Part shown: positions 54,877 through 63,952 of the stretch, piece by piece
Layout: every line of letters starts with the position of its first letter
How positions within the stretch are numbered: position 1 is the first letter of the stretch
Notes under the pieces: generated by a model
Told to the model about the DNA's origin: nothing
What the model saw: the letters and a program-made list of their open reading frames with translations, nothing else
Databases searched by the model: none
Position numbers and translations under genes: made by a program
DNA from: Gemmatimonadota bacterium
Lineage (GTDB): Bacteria > Gemmatimonadota > Gemmatimonadetes > Gemmatimonadales > Gemmatimonadaceae
Assembly (NCBI GenBank): GCA_016704465.1
Contig: JADJAD010000017.1
Span: 102,125 to 166,124 of the forward strand
Direction: 5' to 3'
Length of the DNA stretch: 64,000 nt

Positions 54877-56259
54877 ATGCGAACCATGACCACGATCGCA
54901 CGCAGCGCCCGACGTGCACTGCTCGCCTCGGCCGCCGCGACCGCCGGGCTGCTCGTCCCGGGCGCTGCGGGCGCGCAGGAGCGCATGACCGTGCCACCGC
55001 AGGCACTCCCGGTCGTGCTGCGAGGCGCCACGATCCACACGGTCACCAACGGGACGATCACCAACGGCACCATCGTCTTTGAGCGTGGCAAGATCACGGC
55101 GATCGGCGGCGCCGACGTGGCCGTCCCGCGTGCCGCCAGGGTTGTTGACGTGAGCGGCAAGCACATCTACCCCGGCCTCGTCGACGCCTACAGCACAGTG
55201 GGCATCACCGAGATCGGCGCCGTGGACGTCTCCAACGACATCAGGGAGATCGGCGACTTCAACCCGAACGTGCGCGCCGAGGTGGCCGTCAACGCCGAGA
55301 GCCGTCACATCGGCACCACGCGCTCGGCCGGCGTGCTGGTTGCGTTCAGCACGCCCGACGGCGGCGTGATCTCGGGGCTGTCGTCGGCGCTCTCGCTCGA
55401 AGGGTGGACGTGGGAGGAGATGTCCATGAAGGGGGCGGCCGCGCTTAACGTGAACTGGCCCGACCCTAACGCGCAGGCGCGTGGTGGCCGTGGCGGCGGC
55501 GGTGGCCCAGGCGGTCGCGGCGCCGGCGGTCCGCCTCCCAAGAGCTACGCCGAGCAGGTGCAACAGATCAAGGACTGGTTCGGCGAGGCGCGCGCGTATC
55601 GGGATGCCGTCAAGTCCGGCCAGGACGTGCGCACCGATTCACGTTATGCCGCCATGATCCCGGCGCTCGATGGCGCCATCCCGGTGGTCGTCGCGGCCGA
55701 GGGTGCGGCCCAGATCAACGATGCCATCACGTGGGCGAAGGCCGAAGGGGTGAAGATGGTCATCCGCGGCGGGCGCGACGCGCTGTTCGTGGCTGACCGC
55801 CTCAAGGCGGAGGGTGTGCCGGTGATTCTCACTTCGACCATGTCAGCGCCCGACCGGGAGTACGAGGGCTACGACGGTGCGTACGCGACCCCAGGCAAGT
55901 TGCACGCAGCGGGGGTGAAGTTTGCGATCGCGGGCGGGTCGGGTGGACTGTACAGCTATCGCCTGCCGTGGGAGGCGGGGGTGGCGGTGGCGTTCGGGCT
56001 GCCGGAGGAGGAGGCGCTCAAGGCGGTCACGATCAATGCGGCCCAGTTCATGGGGATTGCGGACAAGGTGGGGTCGCTGGAGGTGGGGAAGGAGGCGACG
56101 CTGCTGATCACGACGGGGACGCCGCTGGATATGACTAGTGATATTTTGCAGTCGTATATTCAGGGGCGGGAGATCAACATGATGGATATTCACAAGTTGT
56201 TCTTCCAGAAGTACATGGAGAAGATCAAGCAGCAGGCGCCGAAGGCGGTGGTGCCGTGA
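54877..56259 (+). CDS. Secreted amidohydrolase-family protein lacking the HxH metal motif
   Basis: 460 residues with signal peptide (RALLASAAATAGLLVPGAAG). The fold is amidohydrolase-like (VLRGATIHTVTNGTITNGTI, KHIYPGLVDA, AAQFMGIADKVGSLEVGKEA), but the sequence after YPGLVDA is YSTVG instead of HxH, and the later metal His positions are not evident. A Gly-rich loop (GGRGGGGGPGGRGAGG) interrupts the middle. It probably acts as a non-catalytic partner or a metal-free variant of the upstream enzyme. The start is the ATG at 54877; GTG at 54844 overlapping the previous stop is possible. A good terminator follows at 56410. Confidence 0.82.
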   Translation: MRTMTTIARSARRALLASAAATAGLLVPGAAGAQERMTVPPQALPVVLRGATIHTVTNGTITNGTIVFERGKITAIGGADVAVPRAARVVDVSGKHIYPGLVDAYSTVGITEIGAVDVSNDIREIGDFNPNVRAEVAVNAESRHIGTTRSAGVLVAFSTPDGGVISGLSSALSLEGWTWEEMSMKGAAALNVNWPDPNAQARGGRGGGGGPGGRGAGGPPPKSYAEQVQQIKDWFGEARAYRDAVKSGQDVRTDSRYAAMIPALDGAIPVVVAAEGAAQINDAITWAKAEGVKMVIRGGRDALFVADRLKAEGVPVILTSTMSAPDREYEGYDGAYATPGKLHAAGVKFAIAGGSGGLYSYRLPWEAGVAVAFGLPEEEALKAVTINAAQFMGIADKVGSLEVGKEATLLITTGTPLDMTSDILQSYIQGREINMMDIHKLFFQKYMEKIKQQAPKAVVP

Positions 56260-56409
56260 GGGGGTGATGGTTGGGGGTGACGCCGAGGGGGGCAGTGGGC
56301 GTGGTGCCGGACACTGACGGCGGGTCGGTCACGGCGTGCTGGCGCTGCAAGCGTCCTCCAGCTCCGCAGGGGATCCCTAACTATCGACATCCCATCTGAC
56401 CCCAAACGT

Positions 56410-56448
56410 GAAGCGGCGGCCCCCATCTGGAGGCCGCCGCTTCGTTTT
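56410..56448 (+). terminator. Rho-independent terminator of the amidohydrolase operon
   Basis: GAAGCGGCGGCC pairs with GGCCGCCGCTTC (12 bp) around CCCATCTGGA, followed by GTTTT, 150 bp after the last stop. Confidence 0.85.
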
Positions 56449-56660
56449 CCTCTACACACTTGCTGTCGAGCTACCGCGAGAGCTCCTGTCGATACGGCGT
56501 GCGAGCGTACTGCGCACTCTCACGTAGCACAGCCAATCTCTCGATTCGTATCGGCAGTGGCTTCCCAGCGTCGCTGCGCGAACGCAACGACGTGATTCAC
56601 GTCCTATTCGTCAGGAAGAACGCTCGGTTCTGAATCGCCCCAGGTTCTGTGGAGGCTTGG

Positions 56661-57578
56661 TTAGTTGAGTCCCACCGCCCCGGTGTGGGCGGTCTGGGTC
56701 TCGTGATACATCGCCTCGTACTCCGCCGGGGGCACATACCCGAGCGGCTCCAGCAAGCGCTGCGTGTTGAACCACGCGACCCATTCGAGCGTCGCGAACT
56801 CCACGTCGTCAAAGCTGCGCCACGGCCCGCGCCGTCGGATGACCTCGGTCTTGTACAGGCCGATCACCGATTCGGCCAGCGCGTTATCGTAGGCGTCGCC
56901 GACGCTCCCGACCGAGGGGGCCGCGCCAGCGGCCGCCAGGCGCTCGGTGTAGCGCATGGACACGTATTGCGACCCGCGGTCGGAATGTACGACGAGCGTC
57001 CCCGGCGCGCCCTCCAGCACGCGGTCGTAGAGCGCCTGCTCCAGGGCATCGAGCACGAGCGCCGTCGGCATCGTCGTGTGCGCCCGCCAACCGACGATGC
57101 GCCGCGAGAAGACGTCGATGACGAACGCCACGTACACCATGCCCCGCCACGTCGCGACGTACGTGAAGTCCGCCACCCAGAGCTGATTCGGGCGCTCCGC
57201 GACGAAGGCGCGCTGCACGAGATCGCGCGTATCATCCGCGGTCGGGCCAGGACGCGTCGTCTGCACGCGCCGGCCCCGTACGACACCCTGCAGCCCCTCC
57301 GCGGTCATCAGCCGGGCGACGGTGCAGCGCGCGACGGCGTGGCCTTGGCGCCGGAGCGCGTGCCAGACTTTGCGGACGCCGTACACGCCGTGGTTGTCGT
57401 CCCACACGCGCTGAATCTCGTCGCGCAACGTCGCGTCGCGCTGCGCGCGTGCGGACCGCTTCGCCGGCTCCAACTGCCGCGCGCGGTACGCTCGATAGCC
57501 CGACGGCGCGATCGCCAGGACTCGGCAGATCGGCTCGACGCCGTAGGTCTCCCGCTCCGCCTCGATGAACGCGTACAT
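56661..57578 (-). CDS. IS3-family transposase catalytic frame (OrfB)
   Basis: Integrase-fold transposase. The HTH_21-like region (DNHGVYGVRKVWHALRRQGH) is followed by the rve core with the DDE triad: WVADFTYVATWRG, VVHSDRGSQYVSMRY, and DNALAESVIGLYKTE. It ends AHTGAVGLN. It is normally made as an OrfAB fusion by -1 frameshifting in the overlap: the GTTTTTC run (minus sense, 57629-57635) is where the orfA frame (AFFAAAELDRL) and the orfB frame (VFRRGGARPPDEV) diverge. The independent start given is the ATG at 57576-57578. Confidence 0.9.
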   Translation of the reverse strand: MYAFIEAERETYGVEPICRVLAIAPSGYRAYRARQLEPAKRSARAQRDATLRDEIQRVWDDNHGVYGVRKVWHALRRQGHAVARCTVARLMTAEGLQGVVRGRRVQTTRPGPTADDTRDLVQRAFVAERPNQLWVADFTYVATWRGMVYVAFVIDVFSRRIVGWRAHTTMPTALVLDALEQALYDRVLEGAPGTLVVHSDRGSQYVSMRYTERLAAAGAAPSVGSVGDAYDNALAESVIGLYKTEVIRRRGPWRSFDDVEFATLEWVAWFNTQRLLEPLGYVPPAEYEAMYHETQTAHTGAVGLN

Positions 57579-57595
57579 CGTCGCGTACGAGGCGG

Positions 57596-57916
57596 CTACT
57601 TCGTCAGGCGGTCGAGCTCCGCCGCGGCGAAAAACGCGCTCGCCTTCCGCAGGATCTCGTTGGCCCGTTTCAGCTCCCGGTTCTCGCGCTCCAGTGCCTG
57701 GAGGCGCTCCGTCTCTGCGCGCGTCGGGCCCGGGCGCGCGCCGGCCTCCCGCTCCGCGGCCCGCACCCAGCGGCGCAGCGACTCCGCGGTGCAGCCCAAC
57801 TTGCCGGCCACCGACTGGATCGCCGCCCATTGCGAGGGATGGTCCTTCCCGTGGTCTCGCACCAGCCGCACGGCACGCTCACGCACTTCCGGCGAGAATC
57901 GATTCGCTCTGCTCAT
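57596..57916 (-). CDS. IS3-family transposase DNA-binding frame (OrfA)
   Basis: About 106 residues: HTH (RFSPEVRERAVRLVRDHGKD; QSVAGKLGCTAESLRRWVR) and a leucine-zipper-like helix (ERLQALERENRELKRANEIL). It binds the IS ends and dimerises. Start: the ATG at 57914-57916. Its C-terminus contains the frameshift window for OrfAB production. Confidence 0.9.
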   Translation of the reverse strand: MSRANRFSPEVRERAVRLVRDHGKDHPSQWAAIQSVAGKLGCTAESLRRWVRAAEREAGARPGPTRAETERLQALERENRELKRANEILRKASAFFAAAELDRLTK

Positions 57917-58023
57917 GGCTCCAACCCTCACAGTTCGGAGCCTCCGGCAAACCCGGGGCGGTTCACAGCGACCAGTGTCTCATCTTCACGCAAATGGTCG
58001 ATGCCGACACCCATCCGGGCATT

Positions 58024-58260
58024 CGTGGTAGTGGCTGTGAGTGCGACGAGGAAGCCCCAGCGACTCAGGCTTTGGGCCTCCAGTGAACCACTTCACTCGC
58101 GGCTTTCGCCCTCTATCGAAGCCGAGAGGCCCGCTTCCACCCCGCTTCCCCGCGATCTCGCCCCGCATAGTCTCAACATCAACATTGTGGCCGTCGCAAC
58201 ATCACGTAGCGAAACGGGCGATCCAACCGCGGTAGGGGATGCGTGGTAGTGGCTGTGAGT
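58024..58260. repeat. 19-bp direct repeat CGTGGTAGTGGCTGTGAGT, two copies
   Basis: Exact copies at 58024-58042 and 58242-58260, 218 bp apart. They may mark the ends of a lost or very small element; the sequence between holds no gene. Confidence 0.8.
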
Positions 58261-58294
58261 CGGTGCCAATCTCTCCCCGCCGACGGCGAAAACG

Positions 58295-58335
58295 AAGCGC
58301 GCGTGAGACCCACCTTCGGGGCCTCACGCGCGCTT
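58295..58335. terminator. 13-bp-stem hairpin, terminator-like
   Basis: AAGCGCGCGTGAG pairs exactly with CTCACGCGCGCTT; the plus strand continues TCTACTCG. The bases flanking the stem are symmetric (AA..TT), so it could act on either strand. No gene ends nearby. Confidence 0.6.
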
Positions 58336-58549
58336 TCTACTCGTAAATAGCTCTCTCGCGGACACTTACCTCAAGATCTCAATATCAACAGCGGGTGTCT
58401 CAACTTCAAACCGCTGCTGCGTCTCACCATCACCTCTGCCTCAGGGTCAGAGCGTACATCGTGTACGCTCTCTCGCTCTATCGACAGGTTCTCTCACGAT
58501 CTATCGACAGTCTCTCACGCTCGACTGACAGCCGCACTAGCCCAACGAC

Positions 58550-58579
58550 GAAGGCGGCCCCACAACGGGGGCCGCCTTC
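58550..58579. terminator. 12-bp-stem hairpin beside decayed IS3 copy
   Basis: GAAGGCGGCCCC pairs with GGGGCCGCCTTC around ACAACG, 7 bp before the left end of the decayed IS3 copy. Its location suggests it belonged to the gene that the IS copy entered. Confidence 0.5.
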
Positions 58580-58586
58580 ACGCTTG

Positions 58587-59871
58587 TGCACTGCCCCGCG
58601 ACGAAAGGAGGGTTCCTTCCGTAAGAGATCGGAGCCCTGGCCACGTCGCCACAGCAACCGCGTTTCACTCCTGACGTACGTCAACGCGAGATCTGCCTAG
58701 ACCAGGAGCAGACGCCGAAGCACCCGTCGTGGTTGGCGGCGATCATCGCCATGCCCCAAGTTGAAGAGAGACCCTCTCGGACGGTAAGTGCGTGAGACCA
58801 GCGAGCGCGGGCCCGACGCGCTCGGAAGCGGAGCGCGTACAGGCGCCAGGGGCGCGAAACGCCAGCTGAAGCGCGCAAACGAGATTCTGCGCAAGACGAG
58901 CGCGCCGTACGCGGCGACATACCTTGACGGCCTCACGGCAGCGCCCTCGTCTCTTACGCGATGATACACGCGTCCATCGATACGGAGCGAAGGACCTACG
59001 CCATGGAACCGGACGGCAGTGATGGTGCGAAGTCCTCAGGATCGCGCCTCCGGGTATCGCGCGTATCGCGCCCGCTGCGAAGATCCAGTGCGGCGTCCCG
59101 CACGCGCAGCGCGACCACGCGCCGCGCACAGCGAACCGGCGCGAGCGGAACGACAACAACCGGGTAAACAGCGTCCAAAAGTACTGCAATGAACCGCGCC
59201 CTAGGGGTTGTGCGGTGGCGAGCTGCAATGTCGCGTGCACGACGGCATCGGGGGCGTGCAGGGGGGCGTGTGCGGTCGGCGCGTTTAGACGACGAGCCCG
59301 ACGCAATCCTAGGGTACGCGCGCAAGCTCTTGCGGCGGGCATCTGTGCCCGAGCGGACGGACTAGCCCCGGGTCGCCGCCTTCACGCACGTCGCGACGTC
59401 GCGCGGCGTCCTGTACGGTGGCGTTCAGGATCGTCGTCTACTCGCGGCGTATCGTGGGCTGGCGGGCGCACACGACGATGAAGACTGTCCTCGAGCTGGA
59501 CGCGCTCCAACGAGCGCTATAAGACCGGGTGCTGGACGGTGCGCCCGCGCCCTCGTCCTCTATACCGCCCGCGGATCGCGGCACGTGTCCACACGCTACA
59601 CAAAGCGCGTGGCGGCGGGGTGGCGCCATCGTTTGCGAGCTTCGGCGACGCTTACGACAGGTGCGCGACCTGAGTCGGTAATCGGCTTGTTGACGGCGGA
59701 AGCACTTGGACGTCGCGGGCCGTGGCGCAGACTTGACGATGTCGAATCTACGAGCTACGAATGGGTCCCGTGCTTCAACGTAGCGCCCCCGGGCCCGCTC
59801 GCGCAGATGTCCCCGGCGCAGTTAGAGGCCCGCTATCACTACACGCACGGCCCCCCGGCCGGGGGCCTAGG
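58587..59871 (+). pseudogene. Decayed IS3-family element, relative of the 56.6-kb copy
   Basis: Translated pieces match the intact IS3 copy in order but in several frames. OrfA-like parts are HSNRVSLLTYVNARSA, HPSWLAAI and RQLKRANEILRKTSAPYAAT. OrfB-like parts are MIHASIDTERRTYAMEP, SGYRAYRAR and ESVIGLLTAEALGRRGPWRR, then YEWVPCFN, ending AGGLGVN. The left end TGCACTGCCCC resembles the IS3 terminus TGAACCGCCCC. Internal deletions have removed most of the catalytic middle. The 3' end is interrupted by the IS481 element and resumes at 60918. Confidence 0.75.
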
Positions 59872-60824
59872 TGTTAATGACGAAGACGTTGTTCACTGCT
59901 TCGCAGCCAGCCGCTGGAGCGGGGTGATGAACTTGAGCACGGTGTGCCGCCGCTCGGCGTTGTAGAAGCGAAGGTAGGTCGGCAAGGCGCGCGTGCGATA
60001 GACCGACCGCCCTTAGGCCTCGGGCGTAGGCCCACTCATGGAGCAAGGTCCGGATGAAGCGCTCGGCCTTGCCGTTGGTTTGCGGCCGGTAGGGTCGGGT
60101 GAAGTACTGGCGGATCCGATTTCGGCGGCAGCAGGCGGCGAGGACCGTGCTGCGGTAGTTCCCCCCGTTGTCGGTGAGCAGCCGTCGCACCGTGATTCCG
60201 AGCGCGCCATACCACGCGACCGCGCGCTCGAGGAACGCGGCCGTCGTGGGGACCTGCTCGTCGGCCAGGACCTCGGCGTACGCCACGCGCGCGTGCAGTC
60301 GTCGATGGCCACGCACGTATTCCCAGCCAATCCCACGCACGCGCGTCGTGCGGTTCCCGTGCACGGTGCCCGACGCGCCCGATCTTCCCAGCTTCTTCAC
60401 GTCGAGGTGGACCAGCGTGCCGGGCGCCGGCGCTCGCAGCGCTGGATGGGCCGCACCGGCTCCAGGCGCGCCACGCGATTGAGCCCGGGGCGGCGGAGGA
60501 ACGACAGCACGGTGCTCACCGCGAGCGTGTAGTGCTGGGCGATCCGCACCGAAATCCAGCGCTTGCGGCGGCTCCGCAGGATCTGGCGCCGCTGGTGGCG
60601 CGGGAGCTGCCGGGCCAGGCGGTGCGGGCGCGACGACCGATCCTGCAGGGCCGCCGGCGCCGCGGATCCGGCGGCGTGGGCGCGCCCTTCCCACTTCGTC
60701 ACCGTGCGCGGCGTGACGCCGCAGCCCCGGGCGACCGCCGCCCGCGGCTCGCCGGCGGCGACGCGCTGCACCGCGAGGGATCCGCCCCACGGGGCACCCA
60801 CCCTGCATTCTTGTGGACGTTCAC
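59867..60824 (-). pseudogene. IS481-family transposase, frameshifted
   Basis: It begins MNVHKNAGWVP from the GTG at 60822-60824, then changes frame. HTH parts (AVARGCGVTPRTVTKWEGRA; LQDRSSRPHR), catalytic-domain pieces (TLVHLDVKKLGR; CVAIDDCTR in another frame; RRLLTDNGGNYRST) and the C-terminal RPYRPQTNGKAERFIRTLLH are all recognisable. At least three frame changes make it non-functional as read. The stop codon lies within the target duplication. Confidence 0.8.
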
Positions 60825-60911
60825 TGAGCCCTCTGGCAGTTGCCGGTTGAGTGTCTCGACAACCCCAGCTTGCACCGCTACGGCCCAGTGAACAACCCTT
60901 CGTCATCTACA
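59872..60911 (-). mobile_element. IS481-family insertion sequence (about 1040 bp), transposase frame broken
   Basis: The ends TGTTAATGACGAAG and (complement) TGTAGATGACGAAG are inverted repeats that continue into GTTGTTCACTG. The size is that of IS481. It lies inside the final codons of the decayed IS3 transposase, so it arrived later. Confidence 0.85.
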
Positions 60912-60917
60912 CCTAGG

Positions 60918-60957
60918 ACTCGACGTGCCGAGCCTGAAGAAACCCTGAGCGCCCCGA
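60918..60957 (+). pseudogene. Right-end fragment of the decayed IS3 element
   Basis: ACTCGACGTGCCGAGCCTGA and what follows align with the 3' terminus of the intact IS3 copy (ACTCAACTAACCAAGCCT). This continues the remnant that stops at 59871 and shows the IS481 element is nested in it. Confidence 0.6.
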
Positions 60958-61237
60958 ATCCTCATTTGCCCGCTTCCGAGATCTGAGCAGTAAGTGCATC
61001 AGGATTGCTGCTGTCCCACCTGAAGGGGGTCAATCCGCTGCAGGGCCGCCAGAACGAGGATCGTCGCCGCCACCCGTCCCCTAGTAGCCTGCCATGGATG
61101 AATTTGCGACGTACACTTAGGCATTGGACCCCGAGTCACAGCCAAGGTCAACCCAATGAGCGTTCGCCTTCAGGCCCGGAAGGCTTTGTGCGGTATCGAC
61201 AGATCAAATCATTTCTCAGCGTGGTACGAGGTCCGGC

Positions 61238-63230
61238 GTGACAGACTTTGCAAAGTGGCTAGTTGAATATTGGCATATTGCTCGTTGCGGCGTTGATCGT
61301 GTACGTCAGCGTGGAGTTCTCGGGTCATTCGTGGCGAACGACATCCGCCTCGCGCACGAACTTGATGCAGCGATAGCAGCGCTCAAGAGTATTCGCGCGC
61401 GAAGCAGGGAAATGTTGTCGAGCTTAGCGAGGTCCAGTCGAAAGCGATGTCGGCCCAGCGCTCGCTCATCTATGGAGCGAATTCGCGAAGACGCTACATC
61501 CGCAGAAGGAGGAGGGAGAGAATGGACAAAGCCGGATTGTTCAGTGGCGAGCTACGTCGTTAGCCGACGCGTTCTTCTCCGACTATGCGGTAGTTGATAG
61601 CAGGCTCAAGACCGAGAAGTTCAAGCACTTTCCGGGCATTCTTACCGGTCTCGGAATCATCGGCACGTTCACTGGTCTGATCCTCGGTCTTGGCCGCTTC
61701 AAAGTTCCAGAGGATCTGACGAAGGTCCAGGAGCAAACTTGACAGCCCATTGAGTCGGTGGGACACGCATTCTACGTGTCTGCAGCAGCCATCGCGCTGG
61801 CGATGCTTTTCACATGGATCGAGAAGTCGCTTGTCGCCGCTCGCTATCAGCAGGTAGAGTCACTACGTGAGCTCGTCGACGGCATGTTCCATGGCGGAGC
61901 CGGAGAGGAGTACCTCGAAAGGTTGGTCGTGGCCGCAGAGACCTCAGCAACTCAGGCATCGCACATCAAGAACGCGCTCGTCGCCGATCTGAAGGAGATT
62001 CTGACGACGCTGAGTAAGCAGCAGATTGAAGCCCATGCGCGACATGCAGGCGTGATGTCTTCGGAGATCGGCAAGTCGATGTCTGAGAGTCTTCGATCCC
62101 CATTGGATGCCATTTCGATAGCGGTTCAAGGTGTCAGCTCAAATCAAGGCGAAGCGGTCAACAAGCTGCTAACGGACGTTCTGGCCAGCTTCTCAGCCCA
62201 GATGCGCGATATGTTTGGAGGCCAGATGAATGACATGTCCGGTCTACTACGCGAAACGAGCGCTTCCATGCAAGCCACGGCGCTGCAATTCGGGCAGCTT
62301 GCGGCGAACATGAATGCTGCCGGAAAGAACACCGTAGATGCGATGGGTGAGCGGCTGGCTATCGCACTCGACGGCATGGAAGCGCGTCAGACTATGATGA
62401 ACACCCAGACGGCCTCGTTCCGTCGAGCAGAGCTGCGCACTGGTAGGCCCGCAAACCGAGTCCTCTCGAAAGCTGCAGGAAGTACTGACTCAGCGTGGGC
62501 GACCAAGTCGCAGGCGTAGTCGCTGAACTGCGTCGGCAGGCGCAGTCGTCCGCTGAGTCTCAAGGGCTGCGCGAAACGCGATTCGAAGCCGCCACTGGTA
62601 TGGCCATCGGCTCCCTATCGCAACAAATGGAGCGACTACTCGCGCAATCGGTCGAGACAAATCGATCACTGCAAGACACCGCCGCGCGGCTCGCGGGAGC
62701 CACCGACAAAGCGATTGCCGGTATGAATTCGGGAGCCGACACGCCCGCTGGTCGCTGCGAGTGACTGCCAAGGCCGGCCAGGGAGTAGCGAACACGATGA
62801 CGGCCTCCACGGCGGCGGTGGACGCAATTGAGGGCTGTTTCGTAGGCAGCTCACCCTGCACCGATGGCGCGGGCGCGAAGCTTATTCGCGGATTACGGCA
62901 AATCCTCGCGAGACGTTTGCGTTGATGGTTAGCGACTTGAAACAGACCATTGAGAACGCAAAGCGCGAGGCATTGATGACGACAGAAATCATTGGTCGCA
63001 TCGAGGCGCGGCAGCGCAACTCGGTAGAGCCCAAAGAGAGTCGGAGGAGTATCTCCGTGGCGTTAGCGACGCTGGTCAAGGCCCACGAGTCCTTCGCGGA
63101 AAACGTCGAGCGGTCGCTGCGCGAAGGCAATCGGCAGTTTCAGGCGGAGCTTTCGACTGCCGTTCAGTTGCTTTCGGGCGCGATAAAGAATCTGGGAGAC
63201 GTGATCGACGATTTCTCCCCGAGAAGGTGA
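61238..63230 (+). pseudogene. zorA: ZorA, MotA-like motor protein of a Zorya anti-phage system, multiply disrupted
   Basis: Pieces in several frames give a ZorA-type protein. They are MTDFAKWLVEYWHI, LVAALIVYVSVEFSGHS (membrane helix), ANDIRLAHELDAAIAALKSI, VVELSEVQSKAMSAQRSLIY, SEFAKTLHPQ, DAFFSDYAVVDSRLKTEKFK, HFPGILTGLGIIGTFTGLIL and SVGHAFYVSAAAIALAMLFT, then WIEKSLVAARYQQ. A long coiled coil follows to VIDDFSPRR. The GIIGTFTGLILGL and VGHAFYVSAAAIALAM helices are the MotA/ExbB-like core; the long cytoplasmic tail is the ZorA hallmark. Lesions include shifts near 61290, 61330, 61415, 62425-62490, 62755 and 62900, and TGA at 61741. Zorya uses ZorAB as a proton-driven membrane complex that senses phage attack. 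Confidence 0.78.
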
Positions 63231-63236
63231 TATCTG

Positions 63237-63896
63237 ATGCTTGGTCTCCGGTCCTCGGCGCGCAGCACACGTAAGGATGAAGCAGAGAAGCCATTCTGGA
63301 TTTCATTTTCCGACTTGATGACTGGCGCTAATGGTGCTCTTCCTTGTGGCGATGGCTGTCGCGCTCATCGCGGTAACACATGGACTCGCTACGATCAACA
63401 AGGTCCAGGAAGATCGAGAGACAACAATCGGCACGCATTGCGGGCATCAGGGCGCTCGCTGGACAACCTGAGTTCCGTGGCGTGCAGGTGCACGGCAACT
63501 CTCTCGACTCCGGAACGCTTGTTCTTCGGTGACAATAGGCACACGTTTGAGAGCAAGTCTCAGGAGAAATTCGTACGCAAGTTTGTTCCGCGCGTGCTTG
63601 ATCTTGCACGCCGGAACGAGTGCGAGCACTGGCTCAAGCGCGTGGTAGTTGAGGGCTTCGCAAGCAAGACTGGCGACTACCTGTACAACCTCAATCTGAG
63701 CTACCTTCGCTCGCAGCGCGTTCTGTGTGTACTGCTCGACTCACGACAGGCTGACGCGATCTCCGAAGCTGACCGGAAGCTCGTTCAGACGCTGTTTCTG
63801 GTCGGAGGATCCTCCTTCAATACGGCGGCGAGTTCGGCAGCCCAGATGCGACGTGTGGAGCTGAAGCTTGAGTTCCGGCGAGATTGGCACGAATAA
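63237..63896 (+). pseudogene. zorB: ZorB, MotB/OmpA-like stator partner of ZorA, frameshifted
   Basis: It starts at the ATG at 63237, 4 bp after the zorA stop. EKPFWISFSDLMTALMVLFL, then VAMAVALIAVTHGL is the MotB-like plug and single membrane helix, with the Asp of SFSDLM placed for proton conduction. The OmpA-like peptidoglycan-binding domain follows: RLFFGDNRHTFESKSQEKFV, VVVEGFASKTGDYLYNLNLS, LRSQRVLCVLL. Frames change near 63328 (a one-base problem in ATGACTGGCGC), near 63440 and near 63510. The order zorA-zorB and the SYLRSQRVL signature support Zorya. Confidence 0.78.
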
Positions 63897-63952
63897 GGAC
63901 AGGCCTGTTGACATTCCGTTGATCCTGGTCTGAGGTGCCCGAACGACTTACG

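Larger units (their letters stand above)
56631..57965 (-). mobile_element. Intact IS3-family insertion sequence (about 1335 bp)
   Basis: Imperfect terminal inverted repeats bound the element. The left end TGAATCGCCCCAGGTT matches the complement of the right end, TGAACCGCCCCGGGTT, and the match continues through GGAGGCT. Inside are the two overlapping IS3 frames orfA and orfB on the minus strand. No direct target duplication is apparent at the ends I can define, which suggests an old insertion or later rearrangement. Confidence 0.88.
57966..58586. other. Gene-poor spacer with repeats and hairpins between two IS copies
   Basis: No believable gene. It holds a 19-bp direct repeat, five copies of a TCTCANNNTCA-type motif, two terminator-like hairpins and, at 58468-58530, three imperfect about 21-bp repeats ending ATCGACAG or CTGACAG. 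Likely remains of earlier insertions. Confidence 0.5.
59866..60917. repeat. 6-bp target-site duplication CCTAGG flanking IS481 element
   Basis: CCTAGG occurs at 59866-59871 and 60912-60917, directly outside the inverted repeats of the element. IS481 of Bordetella pertussis is known to insert at NCTAGN and duplicate six bases, so the match is exact in rule. Confidence 0.85.

Noticed and set aside
56649..58031. Plus-strand frame across the IS3 element.
   Set aside because: It is antisense to the well-defined transposase frames and has no recognisable features.
58468..58530. Short repeats read as a CRISPR-like or coding repeat (LSLYRQVLSRS).
   Set aside because: Only three imperfect 21-bp units without spacers, no cas genes, and the frame shows no protein features.
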